Assembly: GCA_030950585.1 (NCBI GenBank)
Contig: JAUZRG010000157.1
Coordinates: 1 to 51,891 of the forward strand
Length of the DNA: 51,891 bases
Source: Mariprofundaceae bacterium
GTDB taxonomy: Bacteria > Pseudomonadota > Zetaproteobacteria > Mariprofundales > Mariprofundaceae
Direction: 5' to 3'
Shown: piece after piece, positions 26,412 through 35,031 of the stretch
How positions within the stretch are numbered: the first letter of the stretch is position 1
Layout: each line of letters opens with the position of its first letter
Program-made: the position numbers and the translations under genes
The notes under the pieces: model-generated
The model's input: the letters and a program-made list of their open reading frames with translations, nothing else
Database searches by the model: none
Told to the model about the DNA's origin: nothing

Positions 26412-27862
26412 TGTCTGGTATTGATTATTACCCACAGATGATTTCCCATGTGATAACAACGAAAAAAGACACATTGCAGGTATACTCACCTTATGATGCC
26501 AAGTGTATTGCCAAGGTGGAAACAGCCAATGCAGCGGTGGTTGAGCAAGCGCTACAGAATGCGCACAAGTTATTTTCAGATCGAACATCATGGTTAAGCG
26601 TGGTGCAGCGGATTGAAGTTTTTAAGCGTGTGCTTGTGTTGATGAAAAATCAATTTGAATGTTTGGCAAAGCAGGCTTCGGCGGAAGGTGGAAAGCCATT
26701 ATTAGATTCTAGAATTGAGATGAGTCGTTGTATCGACAGTATGCGTCTTTGCATGGAGTCGTTGCGCACTCAGCATGCAGAACCACCCACAATGGGCATC
26801 AATACGGCATCACAACATCGTGCTGTCATCATGAAAAAAGAACCCATCGGTGTTGTGGTATCCGTGAGTGCTTTTAACCATCCTTTAAATTTAATCGCCC
26901 ACCAAGTGGGACCTGCCATTGCTGCGGGCTGCCCTGTGATTGTGAAACCATCAGGTGATACGCCATTGTCTTGTTTGTCTTTGGTGCGGTTGTTTCATGA
27001 AGCTGGCTTAGCTAAAGAATGGTGTCAGTGGATTATGCCTGAAACAAAAGAGCTTTCTGAGTCCTTGGTGACCGATGAAAGAGTTGGTTTCTTTAGCTTT
27101 ATCGGTAGTGCTCGTGTGGGTTGGAGCTTACGTTCCAAATTAGCGAAGGGGACACGTTGCAGTTTAGAGCATGGCGGTGTTGCACCTGTGATCATGGCAG
27201 AAGATGCTGACCTTGATTTAGCCATACCTCAGTTGTTGAAGGGTGCTTTTTATCATGCAGGTCAGGTCTGTGTATCTGTGCAGCGTCTTTTTGTGCATGA
27301 ATCCATTGTGGATGATGTGGTAAGTCAACTGACTGATGGTGCAAAAAAGCTTGTTGTGGGTGATCCCTTATCGGAGCAAACAGAGGTTGGCCCTTTGATT
27401 CGAGCCTCTGAATTGCAGCGTGTTGAAAGCTGGGTGCAAGAAGCTGTTGATGCAGGAGCGATCTTAAAGTGTGGGGGGCATCGTATCTCACATCAGTGTT
27501 ATGCACCCACAGTGCTCTATCACCCACCGATAGATGCAAAGGTATCAAAGTCTGAAATTTTTGGTCCTGTCGTGTGTATTTACCCTTTTAAGCATGTGGA
27601 CGATGCCATTGCACAGGCCAATGCACTTGATGTTGCTTTTCAAGCTTCGGTATATAGTCAAAATCTTGATCGCGGATTTTATATTTCAGAAAGATTGAAT
27701 GCATCGGCAGTGATGCTCAATGATCACACTGCTTTTCGTGTGGATTGGATGCCTTTTGCTGGCTTGGGGCAGGCTGGTTTAGGTGTTGGTGGTATTCCAC
27801 ATACGATGCATGATATGCAAATAGACAAAATGACAGTTATTTTTTCACGGGAGTTATCATGA
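26411..27862 (+). CDS. aldehyde dehydrogenase family protein
   Basis: NAD(P)-dependent aldehyde dehydrogenase of 483 residues. It shows the cofactor-binding VSAFNHPLN and VIVKPSGDTPLS stretches, GSARVGW, the Glu in LEHGGVAPVI near 260 and the catalytic Cys in HAGQVCVSVQR near 290. Family members usually have LELGG; here it is LEHGG. The ATG overlaps the previous stop (TAATG) and the stop overlaps the next start (ATGA), indicating tight coupling. The physiological aldehyde is unknown; a product of the neighbouring TPP enzyme is a natural guess. Confidence 0.92.
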   Translation: MSGIDYYPQMISHVITTKKDTLQVYSPYDAKCIAKVETANAAVVEQALQNAHKLFSDRTSWLSVVQRIEVFKRVLVLMKNQFECLAKQASAEGGKPLLDSRIEMSRCIDSMRLCMESLRTQHAEPPTMGINTASQHRAVIMKKEPIGVVVSVSAFNHPLNLIAHQVGPAIAAGCPVIVKPSGDTPLSCLSLVRLFHEAGLAKEWCQWIMPETKELSESLVTDERVGFFSFIGSARVGWSLRSKLAKGTRCSLEHGGVAPVIMAEDADLDLAIPQLLKGAFYHAGQVCVSVQRLFVHESIVDDVVSQLTDGAKKLVVGDPLSEQTEVGPLIRASELQRVESWVQEAVDAGAILKCGGHRISHQCYAPTVLYHPPIDAKVSKSEIFGPVVCIYPFKHVDDAIAQANALDVAFQASVYSQNLDRGFYISERLNASAVMLNDHTAFRVDWMPFAGLGQAGLGVGGIPHTMHDMQIDKMTVIFSRELS

Positions 27863-29511
27863 ATACAGCTGAATTATTGGTGCGTTGTTTAGAAAATGAA
27901 GGGATTGAATATATTTTTGGTGTTCCTGGTGAAGAAAATGCTGATTTTATGATCGCTCTTGAGCAGTCATCAACAATTCAGTTTATTTTAACAAGGCATG
28001 AGCAAGGCGCGGCATTTATGGCCGAAGTTTATGGTCGCCTAACAGGACGGCCAGCCATTTGTTTAGGAACCTTAGGACCAGGTGCAACGAATCTCATGAC
28101 AGGGGTGGCCAATGCCAATATGGATCGGGTGCCCATGTTAGTATTAACAGGGCAAGGGGCATCCACGCGCTTGCATAAAGAATCACATCAAATCATGGAT
28201 GTGGTTTCAATGTTTACGCCTGTGACCAAATGGTCACGCAGTATTCTTCACCCTGATTCTGTACCAGAAATTGTGCGTAAGGCCGTGCGTGTTGCCACAA
28301 GTGAAAAGTTTGGTGCTTGTCACCTTGAGTTGCCTGAAGATATTGCAAAAGAAGAAGCAACACTTGCACCCATTCAGCCGCGTAAGCATCAACGTCCTGT
28401 CGCAAGTGAATCACAAATAGAGCTTAGTTTTCATGCTTTGCGTGCGGCGAAACGTCCTATTATTTTGGTGGGTAATGGTTGTATTCGTCATCACGCTAGC
28501 GATGCACTCAGGCATTTTTGTCAAATGACGGGTATTGGTGTGATTAATACTTTCATGGCGAAAGGTTGTGTGGATATGGATGATGACTTTTGTTTGCATA
28601 CCATTGGTTTGCAAGCAAAGGATGTGGTGTCGTGCGCCTTAGATGCAGCTGATCTGATTATAACACTTGGTTATGATATGGTGGAATACCATCCTGTTTT
28701 ATGGAATAGCAATGGTGATAAGAAGATTATTCATATTGATGATCATCCAGCCGAAATAGATGCGCATTATCAGCCTGAAGTAGAGCTTATTGGTGATTTA
28801 AAACATACCTTAGAGATGATGAATGCGCGAATTGATCAATTGGGTGCGATTTCAAGAAACTTAGAGCAGCAAGCAGAGACACGTCGGCAAATACAGCATG
28901 TTTTGATGGAACATGCTGATGATAAAACAGAAGGCCTGATTCGACCCCAAAAAGTATTGGCAGATGTGCGTAAAGTGATCAATCCGCATGGTATTTTATT
29001 ATCAGATGTGGGTGCGCATAAAATGTGGATTGCGCGTCATTACCCTTGCCATGAACCCAATACATGTTTGATTCCAAATGGTTTTTGTTCGATGGGCTTT
29101 GCATTACCGGGAGCCATTGCAGCATCCTTGGTTTATCCTGAGCAACAGATCATGGCCATTTGCGGTGATGCTGGATTCATGATGAATGTGCAGGAGATGG
29201 AAACAGCCTATAGGTTGAAAAGTAATATTGTGGTCATGGTTTGGGAAGATCATGCTTACGGTTTGATTGCATGGAAACAACAAAATCAATTTGGGCATCA
29301 TACCGACTTGAATTTCAATAATCCCGACTGGCTGTTGTTGGCACGTTCTTTTTCATGGCATGGTCATTATGTTCAAAATGCCATTGATTTAGAATCAACA
29401 TTAATCCAATCCTTTGCAGAGCCTGGCCCTAGCTTGGTTGTTGTGCCGATTGATTACCGTGAAAACATGAAGTTAAGTGAAAAATTAGGTCATTTAGTGT
29501 GTGCGATTTGA
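27859..29511 (+). CDS. acetolactate synthase-like thiamine diphosphate enzyme
   Basis: The 550-residue protein has the three-domain TPP fold. Residues GVPGEENADFM and RHEQGAAFMAEVYGRLTG carry the catalytic Glu near 51, the middle domain contains LVGNGCIR, and the C-terminal TPP site is CGDAGFMMNVQEMETA near 434. The usual NN of the GDG...NN motif is replaced here by WED (VVMVWEDHAYG), which I recall from an AlsS-like subfamily adjacent to the same two partners; the reaction is not proven. No regulatory subunit gene is adjacent, arguing against IlvB in branched-chain synthesis. A decayed copy of its last ~27 codons lies at 34849-34938. Confidence 0.88.
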   Translation: MNTAELLVRCLENEGIEYIFGVPGEENADFMIALEQSSTIQFILTRHEQGAAFMAEVYGRLTGRPAICLGTLGPGATNLMTGVANANMDRVPMLVLTGQGASTRLHKESHQIMDVVSMFTPVTKWSRSILHPDSVPEIVRKAVRVATSEKFGACHLELPEDIAKEEATLAPIQPRKHQRPVASESQIELSFHALRAAKRPIILVGNGCIRHHASDALRHFCQMTGIGVINTFMAKGCVDMDDDFCLHTIGLQAKDVVSCALDAADLIITLGYDMVEYHPVLWNSNGDKKIIHIDDHPAEIDAHYQPEVELIGDLKHTLEMMNARIDQLGAISRNLEQQAETRRQIQHVLMEHADDKTEGLIRPQKVLADVRKVINPHGILLSDVGAHKMWIARHYPCHEPNTCLIPNGFCSMGFALPGAIAASLVYPEQQIMAICGDAGFMMNVQEMETAYRLKSNIVVMVWEDHAYGLIAWKQQNQFGHHTDLNFNNPDWLLLARSFSWHGHYVQNAIDLESTLIQSFAEPGPSLVVVPIDYRENMKLSEKLGHLVCAI

Positions 29512-29784
29512 AGCCTTGAGTCAGTGTGTAGCGAAGGGGGTGAGTAGTAGAATGAGATAAAAATTCCCTCTAGTTTCTACATAATATCAATTTTAAATTA
29601 AGTAGATTGATGCTGTAACGCCAATTTATTTTAGTTCCTTGAAGGTAGAGTTCACGCAATATATCATGATGATCTTAAAGGATTCTCGAGTTGTATTTTC
29701 TTTTTTTATAGCTTGGTAGACATAAACTTATTAGTTGTAGAGTGTTTGCAGTAATGAAAGAAACAATTCTTTATAGAGGTTAGA
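29512..29784 (+). other. AT-rich intergenic start of the defence island
   Basis: No gene, tRNA or clear inverted repeat is visible in these 273 bases. The sequence is visibly more AT-rich than the genes to the left. It must hold the methyltransferase promoter, and the AGAGG ribosome-binding site lies just before 29785. I see no controller-protein box pair. Confidence 0.5.
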
Positions 29785-30891
29785 ATGTCGAAAGTTACAA
29801 CAGTTGATTTATTCTGTGGAGCAGGAGGATTTACCGAAGGTTTTTCAAAAACGAATGCTTATGAGGCTATACTTGCCGTTGATTTTGATAGGCAAGCGGT
29901 CGATACTTTTAACCACAATCACCCAAATATTAATGCCATTTGCTCTGATATATGTAATCTTAAAAATAAAGATTTACTGTCATTAACCAAGAATAAAAAA
30001 GTTCAAGTGATCATTGGTGGACCTCCATGCCAAGGTTTTAGCTTAGCAGGGCAGCGATTGCCAGATGACCCTAAAAATCAGCTTTTTAGGGAATATATTC
30101 GGACTGTTAATATTCTTCGTCCTAATGTGTTTGTTTTTGAAAATGTTGTTGGGATACTTTCTATGCAAGGAGGGCTTGTTGTTGAGGCTATTTGCGAAGA
30201 GTTTTCTCAGATAGGATATGAAGTGTCATATGGCATCCTAAATGCTGCCGACTATGGGGTTCCTCAGGCACGCCCAAGGTTCATTTTAATCGGCTCAAGT
30301 GATGGTAAAAAAATTGGAATGCCACCACCAACACATGATGTACCATCAAATTGCAAAGCCAACCTATTTAATGATGGTCTCACGCCTCATGTTTCAGTTA
30401 AAGATGCCCTATCCAGTCTCCCTACTATTGAACAGGGACAAGGTGCGGAAGAAATAGATAATTCATTTCCAGTGACTGATTTTCAAAGAAATATTATTGG
30501 GTCGCGTAAGCCAGGACGTTTATTTAATCACCGAGCAACTCGGCATGGTGAGAAAATAGTTAAGCGGTATTCAGCTATGCCTCAAGGTGGCGACGTTCGG
30601 TCGGTACCAGAAGAGTTGAGAACAAAGAAAAATAATGTATTCAGACTTCTTGATTCCACGCCATCTAGGACTATTACATGTAATTTTAGAACTGATATCA
30701 TTCACCCATGGGTGCCTAGAGGATTAACTACGCGCGAAGCTGCAAGACTACAGAGCTTTGATGACGACTATCAATTCTTTGGAAATCTCACACGAAAAGC
30801 GAAATATGTCACACAGGACGATCAAGTCGGTAATGCTGTACCTCCTCTACTTGCGAAGGCTATAGCTGAACACATTAAGGATTTCTTATGA
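29785..30891 (+). CDS. DNA (cytosine-5-)methyltransferase
   Basis: The 368-residue enzyme transfers a methyl group to C5 of cytosine in its recognition site, protecting host DNA from the adjacent nuclease. Motifs in order: I DLFCGAGGFTEGF (residues 9-21), IV GGPPCQGFSLAGQR with the catalytic Cys near 81, VI VFENVVGI, VIII QARPRF, and X GNAVPPLLAKAI at the end. The target-recognition region lies between VIII and IX, near residues 200-310; its specificity cannot be read by eye. The stop overlaps the endonuclease start (ATGA). Confidence 0.95.
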   Translation: MSKVTTVDLFCGAGGFTEGFSKTNAYEAILAVDFDRQAVDTFNHNHPNINAICSDICNLKNKDLLSLTKNKKVQVIIGGPPCQGFSLAGQRLPDDPKNQLFREYIRTVNILRPNVFVFENVVGILSMQGGLVVEAICEEFSQIGYEVSYGILNAADYGVPQARPRFILIGSSDGKKIGMPPPTHDVPSNCKANLFNDGLTPHVSVKDALSSLPTIEQGQGAEEIDNSFPVTDFQRNIIGSRKPGRLFNHRATRHGEKIVKRYSAMPQGGDVRSVPEELRTKKNNVFRLLDSTPSRTITCNFRTDIIHPWVPRGLTTREAARLQSFDDDYQFFGNLTRKAKYVTQDDQVGNAVPPLLAKAIAEHIKDFL

Positions 30892-31817
30892 GTAAATCAA
30901 CACGTTCATCGAGCGGGCACAAGTTAGGGCAGATAGTTGGAGATTGGTTTGAAGAGGAAGTTGCAGTTGATTTGCTCTCGCAAGTAGCAAGTAAGCTAGG
31001 TTTGTATTTAGATCATCGATTTAGATCACGTATTTGCCGAGGAAGTAAAGTCCTTTGGGAAGATTTAGATGGAAATAATGTTGATTATGATTTTGTTTTA
31101 GAGCTAGGGGGAACTGATAATAAAAAGGGTATCCCGCTTGCGTATTTTGAAACATTTTGGCGGCGAGGAGCAAGGCACTCAAAAGATAAAGCTCGTGATG
31201 ATTCTGGAAAACTTATGCCTATGAAAATAACATACCCCACGACTAGAGTTCTTGGGATAATCTCAGCTGGTGATTTTACTAAGCCTGCCCAAGAACTCGT
31301 CCAAAGCAGGGGAATTGATCTCTTTTATATTCCAAAATCTCACATCTGCAAGGCATGGGAAAATGTTGGGATCCAAGTTGATTATGAAGATTCAGCAACA
31401 GAGGAAGAGAAAAGAAGGGTGGCTGATAATGCGGTCTCTAAGCTTGATAAGGAAACTAAAACAGAAATTTTCAGTCATTTAGTTTCAATTGTTGGTAAGG
31501 CTGTGTTTGACTCATATATTCAGAGAATTATTGCGGGGGTGGCAGCTATTCCTCTCGAATTTAGAATTACTAAATTTTTGGTCGGTTCGCCAGTTATATT
31601 TTCTAATCATGAAGATGCCAAATCTTACCTGAAATCAAGTCTAGAAGTGGGCGAAATAGAGGTGAAGTTAAGCCTTTTTCGGTATCAGGCAATATTTAGC
31701 GATGGAAATATTTTCCAGCGTGCTGATTTGTCTAAGGAAGAGGCATTAGAGCTTCATGAAACGGTTGGTGACGTGGCAAAATACTTTAGTAAACACCATG
31801 CGGATAGGCATTCTTAA
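30888..31817 (+). CDS. putative type II restriction endonuclease
   Basis: The 309-residue protein follows the methyltransferase with a four-base overlap, the usual arrangement for a type II pair. A nuclease-like core is visible: an acidic NVDYDFVLELGG strand, then PLAYFETFWRRGARHSKDKARDD in two adjoining pieces, with Asp, Glu and Arg/Lys spaced as in PD-(D/E)xK folds. This assignment is by pattern and context; no named enzyme is recognised. No Vsr-type repair nuclease is adjacent. Base composition matches the methyltransferase, not the upstream operon. Confidence 0.75.
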   Translation: MSKSTRSSSGHKLGQIVGDWFEEEVAVDLLSQVASKLGLYLDHRFRSRICRGSKVLWEDLDGNNVDYDFVLELGGTDNKKGIPLAYFETFWRRGARHSKDKARDDSGKLMPMKITYPTTRVLGIISAGDFTKPAQELVQSRGIDLFYIPKSHICKAWENVGIQVDYEDSATEEEKRRVADNAVSKLDKETKTEIFSHLVSIVGKAVFDSYIQRIIAGVAAIPLEFRITKFLVGSPVIFSNHEDAKSYLKSSLEVGEIEVKLSLFRYQAIFSDGNIFQRADLSKEEALELHETVGDVAKYFSKHHADRHS

Positions 31818-32073
31818 AAGATTTTTTTGGCAGGCTAACACTCGGATGAATCACACTTCTTATTGGTAAACGATGATTTGGATTTGGTAGAGATACGACG
31901 ATCGTAATAATTTATAACGGCGGAGGATGATCTCCTTTGATCTTAAAGATATCTATCGGGCATACACGCCAAAACTTTAGCTGTAACTTGTGCCTAAGTT
32001 TTGAGTCAACATGTTTTCTTCGGGCGTGTTTCGCCGAGTCAGTCTCGATTGGTTCCATCATTTCTATGCCAAG

Positions 32074-32487
32074 TTATTCAGTGATGTTTTTTCGTAATGA
32101 CTTTAATTTCCCACGGTTGTTTTTGCCTTCTAAACGTCGTTTGTTGGAGCCTATCGTTTTCCGTGTTGGCCTTCTCTTTTTGGGAATAACAATCGCGGCT
32201 TGGATGAGATCTTGTAAACGGTTGAGTGCATCGGCTTTGTTTTGTAGTTGGGTTCGATGTTGTTGAGCTTTGATAATGAGAATGCCTTCATGACTGATGC
32301 GTTTATCACGCAAGGCAAGCAGCCTTGCTTTGTAGGCTTCAGGCAGTGATGAGGCATTGATATCAAAACGTAAATGCACCGCACTTGAAACTTTGTTGAC
32401 ATTCTGCCCACCCGCACCTTGGGCGCGTATGGCGTTTAGCTCTATTTCATTGTCGGGAATTGAAATGTTCGTTGTGATTTCTAACAT
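32074..32487 (-). CDS. arfB: peptidyl-tRNA hydrolase ArfB (ribosome rescue)
   Basis: ArfB binds ribosomes stalled without a stop codon and hydrolyses the peptidyl-tRNA. The 137-residue protein has the release-factor-like domain with the catalytic GGQ in RAQGAGGQNVNKVSSAVHLR near residues 25-27 and a basic C-terminal tail (PKKRRPTRKTIGSNKRRLEG) that enters the mRNA channel. It is too short to be RF1/RF2 and lacks their codon-recognition domain. It is 13 bases downstream of the DUF4435 gene on the same strand, so it looks like the third gene of that operon. Only a weak ribosome-binding site is visible, implying coupling. The 256 bases between it and the endonuclease (31818-32073) hold no convincing gene. 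Confidence 0.93.
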   Translation of the reverse strand: MLEITTNISIPDNEIELNAIRAQGAGGQNVNKVSSAVHLRFDINASSLPEAYKARLLALRDKRISHEGILIIKAQQHRTQLQNKADALNRLQDLIQAAIVIPKKRRPTRKTIGSNKRRLEGKNNRGKLKSLRKNITE

Positions 32488-32500
32488 GTTTTTTTAACCA

Positions 32501-33355
32501 TTATTTAGATCTCTGTGAATCAATCATGAGTTGATAGCCAGATCTGTTTTGCCAATTATTCAAGTCAGCAGATAGTTTTGTCATGACAAAATCATCTTTT
32601 CTATAAGCCACGCGTAAAGATCGTTCTAACTCTTCACTTTTGACTCCTTTGCCACCTTTTTCCGTTATATATAGAGCCAATGCTTTCACAGCATCATGCC
32701 CATTGCATAGGTTGAAATAGTCATGTGCACCATCAATTTTATGGTTGATTTCTTGTTCTTGAATAGAGCGTTTTTTATTCGGTGAACGTGCTTCGATGTT
32801 TTGGATACATTGTATTTTATCTAGATCCATATTGGCCGCATCATAAAAATCGCCCAAGCCAATGCCTTTAAATTTCAAACACAAATCCTCAAGGTTATTT
32901 AGCCAGCGAACGCCACCAACAAATGCCAAAGAGCTAAGTAACTTTTCGCGTAGGATATTAAACTGGCTGGACTCACTGGGAATATGTTCGCACAGCAAGT
33001 GTTGAAAAACCGTGTCGCAGGCGAGCATAAGCATCTCGGAATCATGGGTGTCAGTGACAAATAATCTATCAATGATTTCCTGTTGCTGATCCATATGAAG
33101 AAAATCAGCATCACGAATACCAATGACTTTATCGTTTTCTTGGACGAGAATTAGCATGACTTCGCGCAATACTAGAAGACCACCACCATGCACGATTTCA
33201 ACTTTGGTGTTTTCACAGTCCAATAGCTTGGAATATAGTTTTTGATCAGTCATACCCTCAACCAAAACCCATACATAGTTTTTTCCAATGGGATGCCGAC
33301 TGGATTGCCGAATTTCGCCAATAGTATCTTCTTTATTTAGATGCTTCTGCATCAC
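32501..33355 (-). CDS. DUF4435 TOPRIM-like protein, PARIS AriB-like
   Basis: The 284-residue protein has TOPRIM features: the conserved Glu in WVLVEGMTDQKLY near residues 28-40 and a DxD-type motif in VIGIRDADFLH near 80. This matches DUF4435, the AriB toxin component of PARIS, a two-gene phage defence system; the E. coli AriB is known to cleave tRNA when released. It overlaps the upstream ATPase gene by 23 bases and precedes arfB. The assignment to PARIS rests on domain pair and order; other AAA-DUF4435 pairs exist. Catalytic residues appear intact. Confidence 0.72.
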   Translation of the reverse strand: MMQKHLNKEDTIGEIRQSSRHPIGKNYVWVLVEGMTDQKLYSKLLDCENTKVEIVHGGGLLVLREVMLILVQENDKVIGIRDADFLHMDQQQEIIDRLFVTDTHDSEMLMLACDTVFQHLLCEHIPSESSQFNILREKLLSSLAFVGGVRWLNNLEDLCLKFKGIGLGDFYDAANMDLDKIQCIQNIEARSPNKKRSIQEQEINHKIDGAHDYFNLCNGHDAVKALALYITEKGGKGVKSEELERSLRVAYRKDDFVMTKLSADLNNWQNRSGYQLMIDSQRSK

Positions 33356-34625
33356 GCAATTCCTCTAAGTCCACTGTCAAATCCCAATGGTTATTAATGA
33401 CTTGAGGAGAGTGCGTGGCAATCACGATATTAATTTTTTGCAACGCAATAATGTCAAAAATATCATCCAAAAATTGTTTCTGCCAAACGACATGTAGAGA
33501 AAGTTCTGGCTCGTCAATCAGAACCAGCGTTCCTGGCTCTACTTTAAACAACAATTCGTAAAGCAGCACAACTTCTTGTTGCTCTCCAGACGATAAATCA
33601 TTTAACGCTAGTGGCTTGCCTTGGTTGGTAGCAAACTTAAAACCTTCCTCTTTGGAAACAGCAATCTTCTTAAACGTAAATCGCCGTTTATTTAGAATAT
33701 TGGTAAATGCTTTTAGCTTGCGAAGTAGCTCTGCAAATACAGCTAATTTTTGTTCAGCATCATTGATATACACATGCAATGCTTTGGCATTCTCCGTCTT
33801 ATAGGTTGGATGCGTATCCTCTTTAATATCAGAGATAGTATATTCACTTAATGCTTTTTGTGTTTTTTTAACGCTATTAAAACGTCGTGTGAATTCGTCT
33901 TCGGATATATCGTTTGTTTGATCAAAAAGCCGACGCGGAAAACTACTGTCTAACTTTTGGGTTATTTGTGAAGATTCGGCTAAGGTTTCTTTTATTTTTT
34001 CGTGCAGCTCTTTAGCGTATTCCTCAATCGTATTTTTAAACCCGCCAATTGATTCATCAGCTTCAAATCTATGTCGCCCATACATCGCTCTTCTTTCATC
34101 ATGAATAACAGGACGCAGTAAACGCTGCTCCCGAATAAAATATACCCTTGGAATTTTAAGTGGCTTTGGCCACTCATTCATTTTCAATTGCTTATAAAAA
34201 TCTGGGAATTCTATTCTCAATATTTGCAGTAAGGGATCCTGACTAACAACTTCTTTGGTACGTCGATCTAACCATTTATTTCCTTCAATGTGACGAAATA
34301 AGGGTAAGTTTTCTTCTATCATTTCTTTAAGTGATTCCGCAGCCCAATGAAAGGGTGTGTCTTTATTGATGATAACTTCAACTTGATTTTTTTCATCTTT
34401 CTTCAATACAATCGTATTGCTATCGGATAAATCAAAAATAATCTTCTTAAAAAGCAAGCCTATAAAAAAGAAACTGTCTTGTGATGCCAAAGCATCTATT
34501 ATTTTTAAAACGGTTGTCTTGCCGTAGCCATTTGGCCCCGTTAAAATAGTTACACCTTCAGCTTTAAGCTCAATGTCATAATCGAAAATATCAAATAACT
34601 TTTCAATTCTTATTTTCGTCAACAT
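33333..34625 (-). CDS. ABC/SMC-like AAA ATPase, PARIS AriA-like
   Basis: The 430-residue protein has Walker A TGPNGYGKTTVLKI near residue 30, a long helical insertion, the signature LSSGEQQEVVLLYELL near 345, Walker B GTLVLIDEPELSLH near 371, and a switch His in IATHSPQV near 403. This is the AAA_15/21 class found in AriA, which holds AriB inactive and senses phage anti-restriction proteins in PARIS. AGGAG lies five bases before the ATG. It is the first gene of ariA-ariB-arfB. An OLD-family nuclease is excluded because the TOPRIM domain is in a separate gene. Confidence 0.78.
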   Translation of the reverse strand: MLTKIRIEKLFDIFDYDIELKAEGVTILTGPNGYGKTTVLKIIDALASQDSFFFIGLLFKKIIFDLSDSNTIVLKKDEKNQVEVIINKDTPFHWAAESLKEMIEENLPLFRHIEGNKWLDRRTKEVVSQDPLLQILRIEFPDFYKQLKMNEWPKPLKIPRVYFIREQRLLRPVIHDERRAMYGRHRFEADESIGGFKNTIEEYAKELHEKIKETLAESSQITQKLDSSFPRRLFDQTNDISEDEFTRRFNSVKKTQKALSEYTISDIKEDTHPTYKTENAKALHVYINDAEQKLAVFAELLRKLKAFTNILNKRRFTFKKIAVSKEEGFKFATNQGKPLALNDLSSGEQQEVVLLYELLFKVEPGTLVLIDEPELSLHVVWQKQFLDDIFDIIALQKINIVIATHSPQVINNHWDLTVDLEELRDAEASK

Positions 34626-35031
34626 ATTGACTCCTACTTTCTACCTAATAGTACAAAGAAAACATTTGTTTCTATTTGCTTCATTGTGAATAAGTTTAAT
34701 TTAAAGGACATCGTATTTCACTTGTTTCATGTTGCCATTTTCAGTAATTTATGAAAACAATGTAGTTAAGAAGGTCGGGCTTAGCAAGTTTAAGGATGCA
34801 AAATATAAGTGAAGAATGAAAGGTGATTGAAGTCTTTCTATCTACTTTTTCTGGTCTTGATTGTTGTGCCGATTAATGACCACAAAAACATAAAGTTAAG
34901 TAAAAAATGAGGCCGTTTGGTGTGTGACGTTTTAAATGACTGTCATTTCAGTATGATCATATCTGTAATAAAAAAAGCTTTTTCGTTACTATTATGATTG
35001 TTGATGATCAACGATATGATGGAGGTTTTAG
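34626..35031. other. intergenic region, right flank of the defence island
   Basis: About 400 bases without an intact gene. The left part holds the promoter of the ariA-like gene on the minus strand. The 34849-34938 part is a decayed gene end described separately. The right part is the leader of the cytochrome gene, whose GGAGG ribosome-binding site lies at about 35021-35025. No integrase, tRNA or transposase is visible. Confidence 0.6.
34849..34938 (+). pseudogene. decayed copy of the 3' end of the TPP-enzyme gene
   Basis: The sequence from 34855 to 34936 aligns with the last ~80 bases of the acetolactate-synthase-like gene at 29430-29511. I count 49 of 64 identical positions from GATT onward, with no gap. 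The translation gives LIVVPINDHKNIKLSKK, then a stop, then GRLVCDV, against LVVVPIDYRENMKLSEK and GHLVCAI. Most changes are transitions and the in-frame TGA shows it is not functional. It brackets the defence island together with the intact gene. Confidence 0.8.

Noticed and set aside
31903-31972. A short frame translating to SFDLKDIYRAYTPKL before arfB, vaguely like a reverse-transcriptase N-terminus
   Set aside because: It stops after 15 codons and the following frames give no matching RT motif, so it is not enough to call a gene or remnant.
31937-32266. Plus-strand frame opposite arfB, 109 codons
   Set aside because: It lies almost wholly over the well-supported arfB gene on the other strand and has no domain or good ribosome-binding site.
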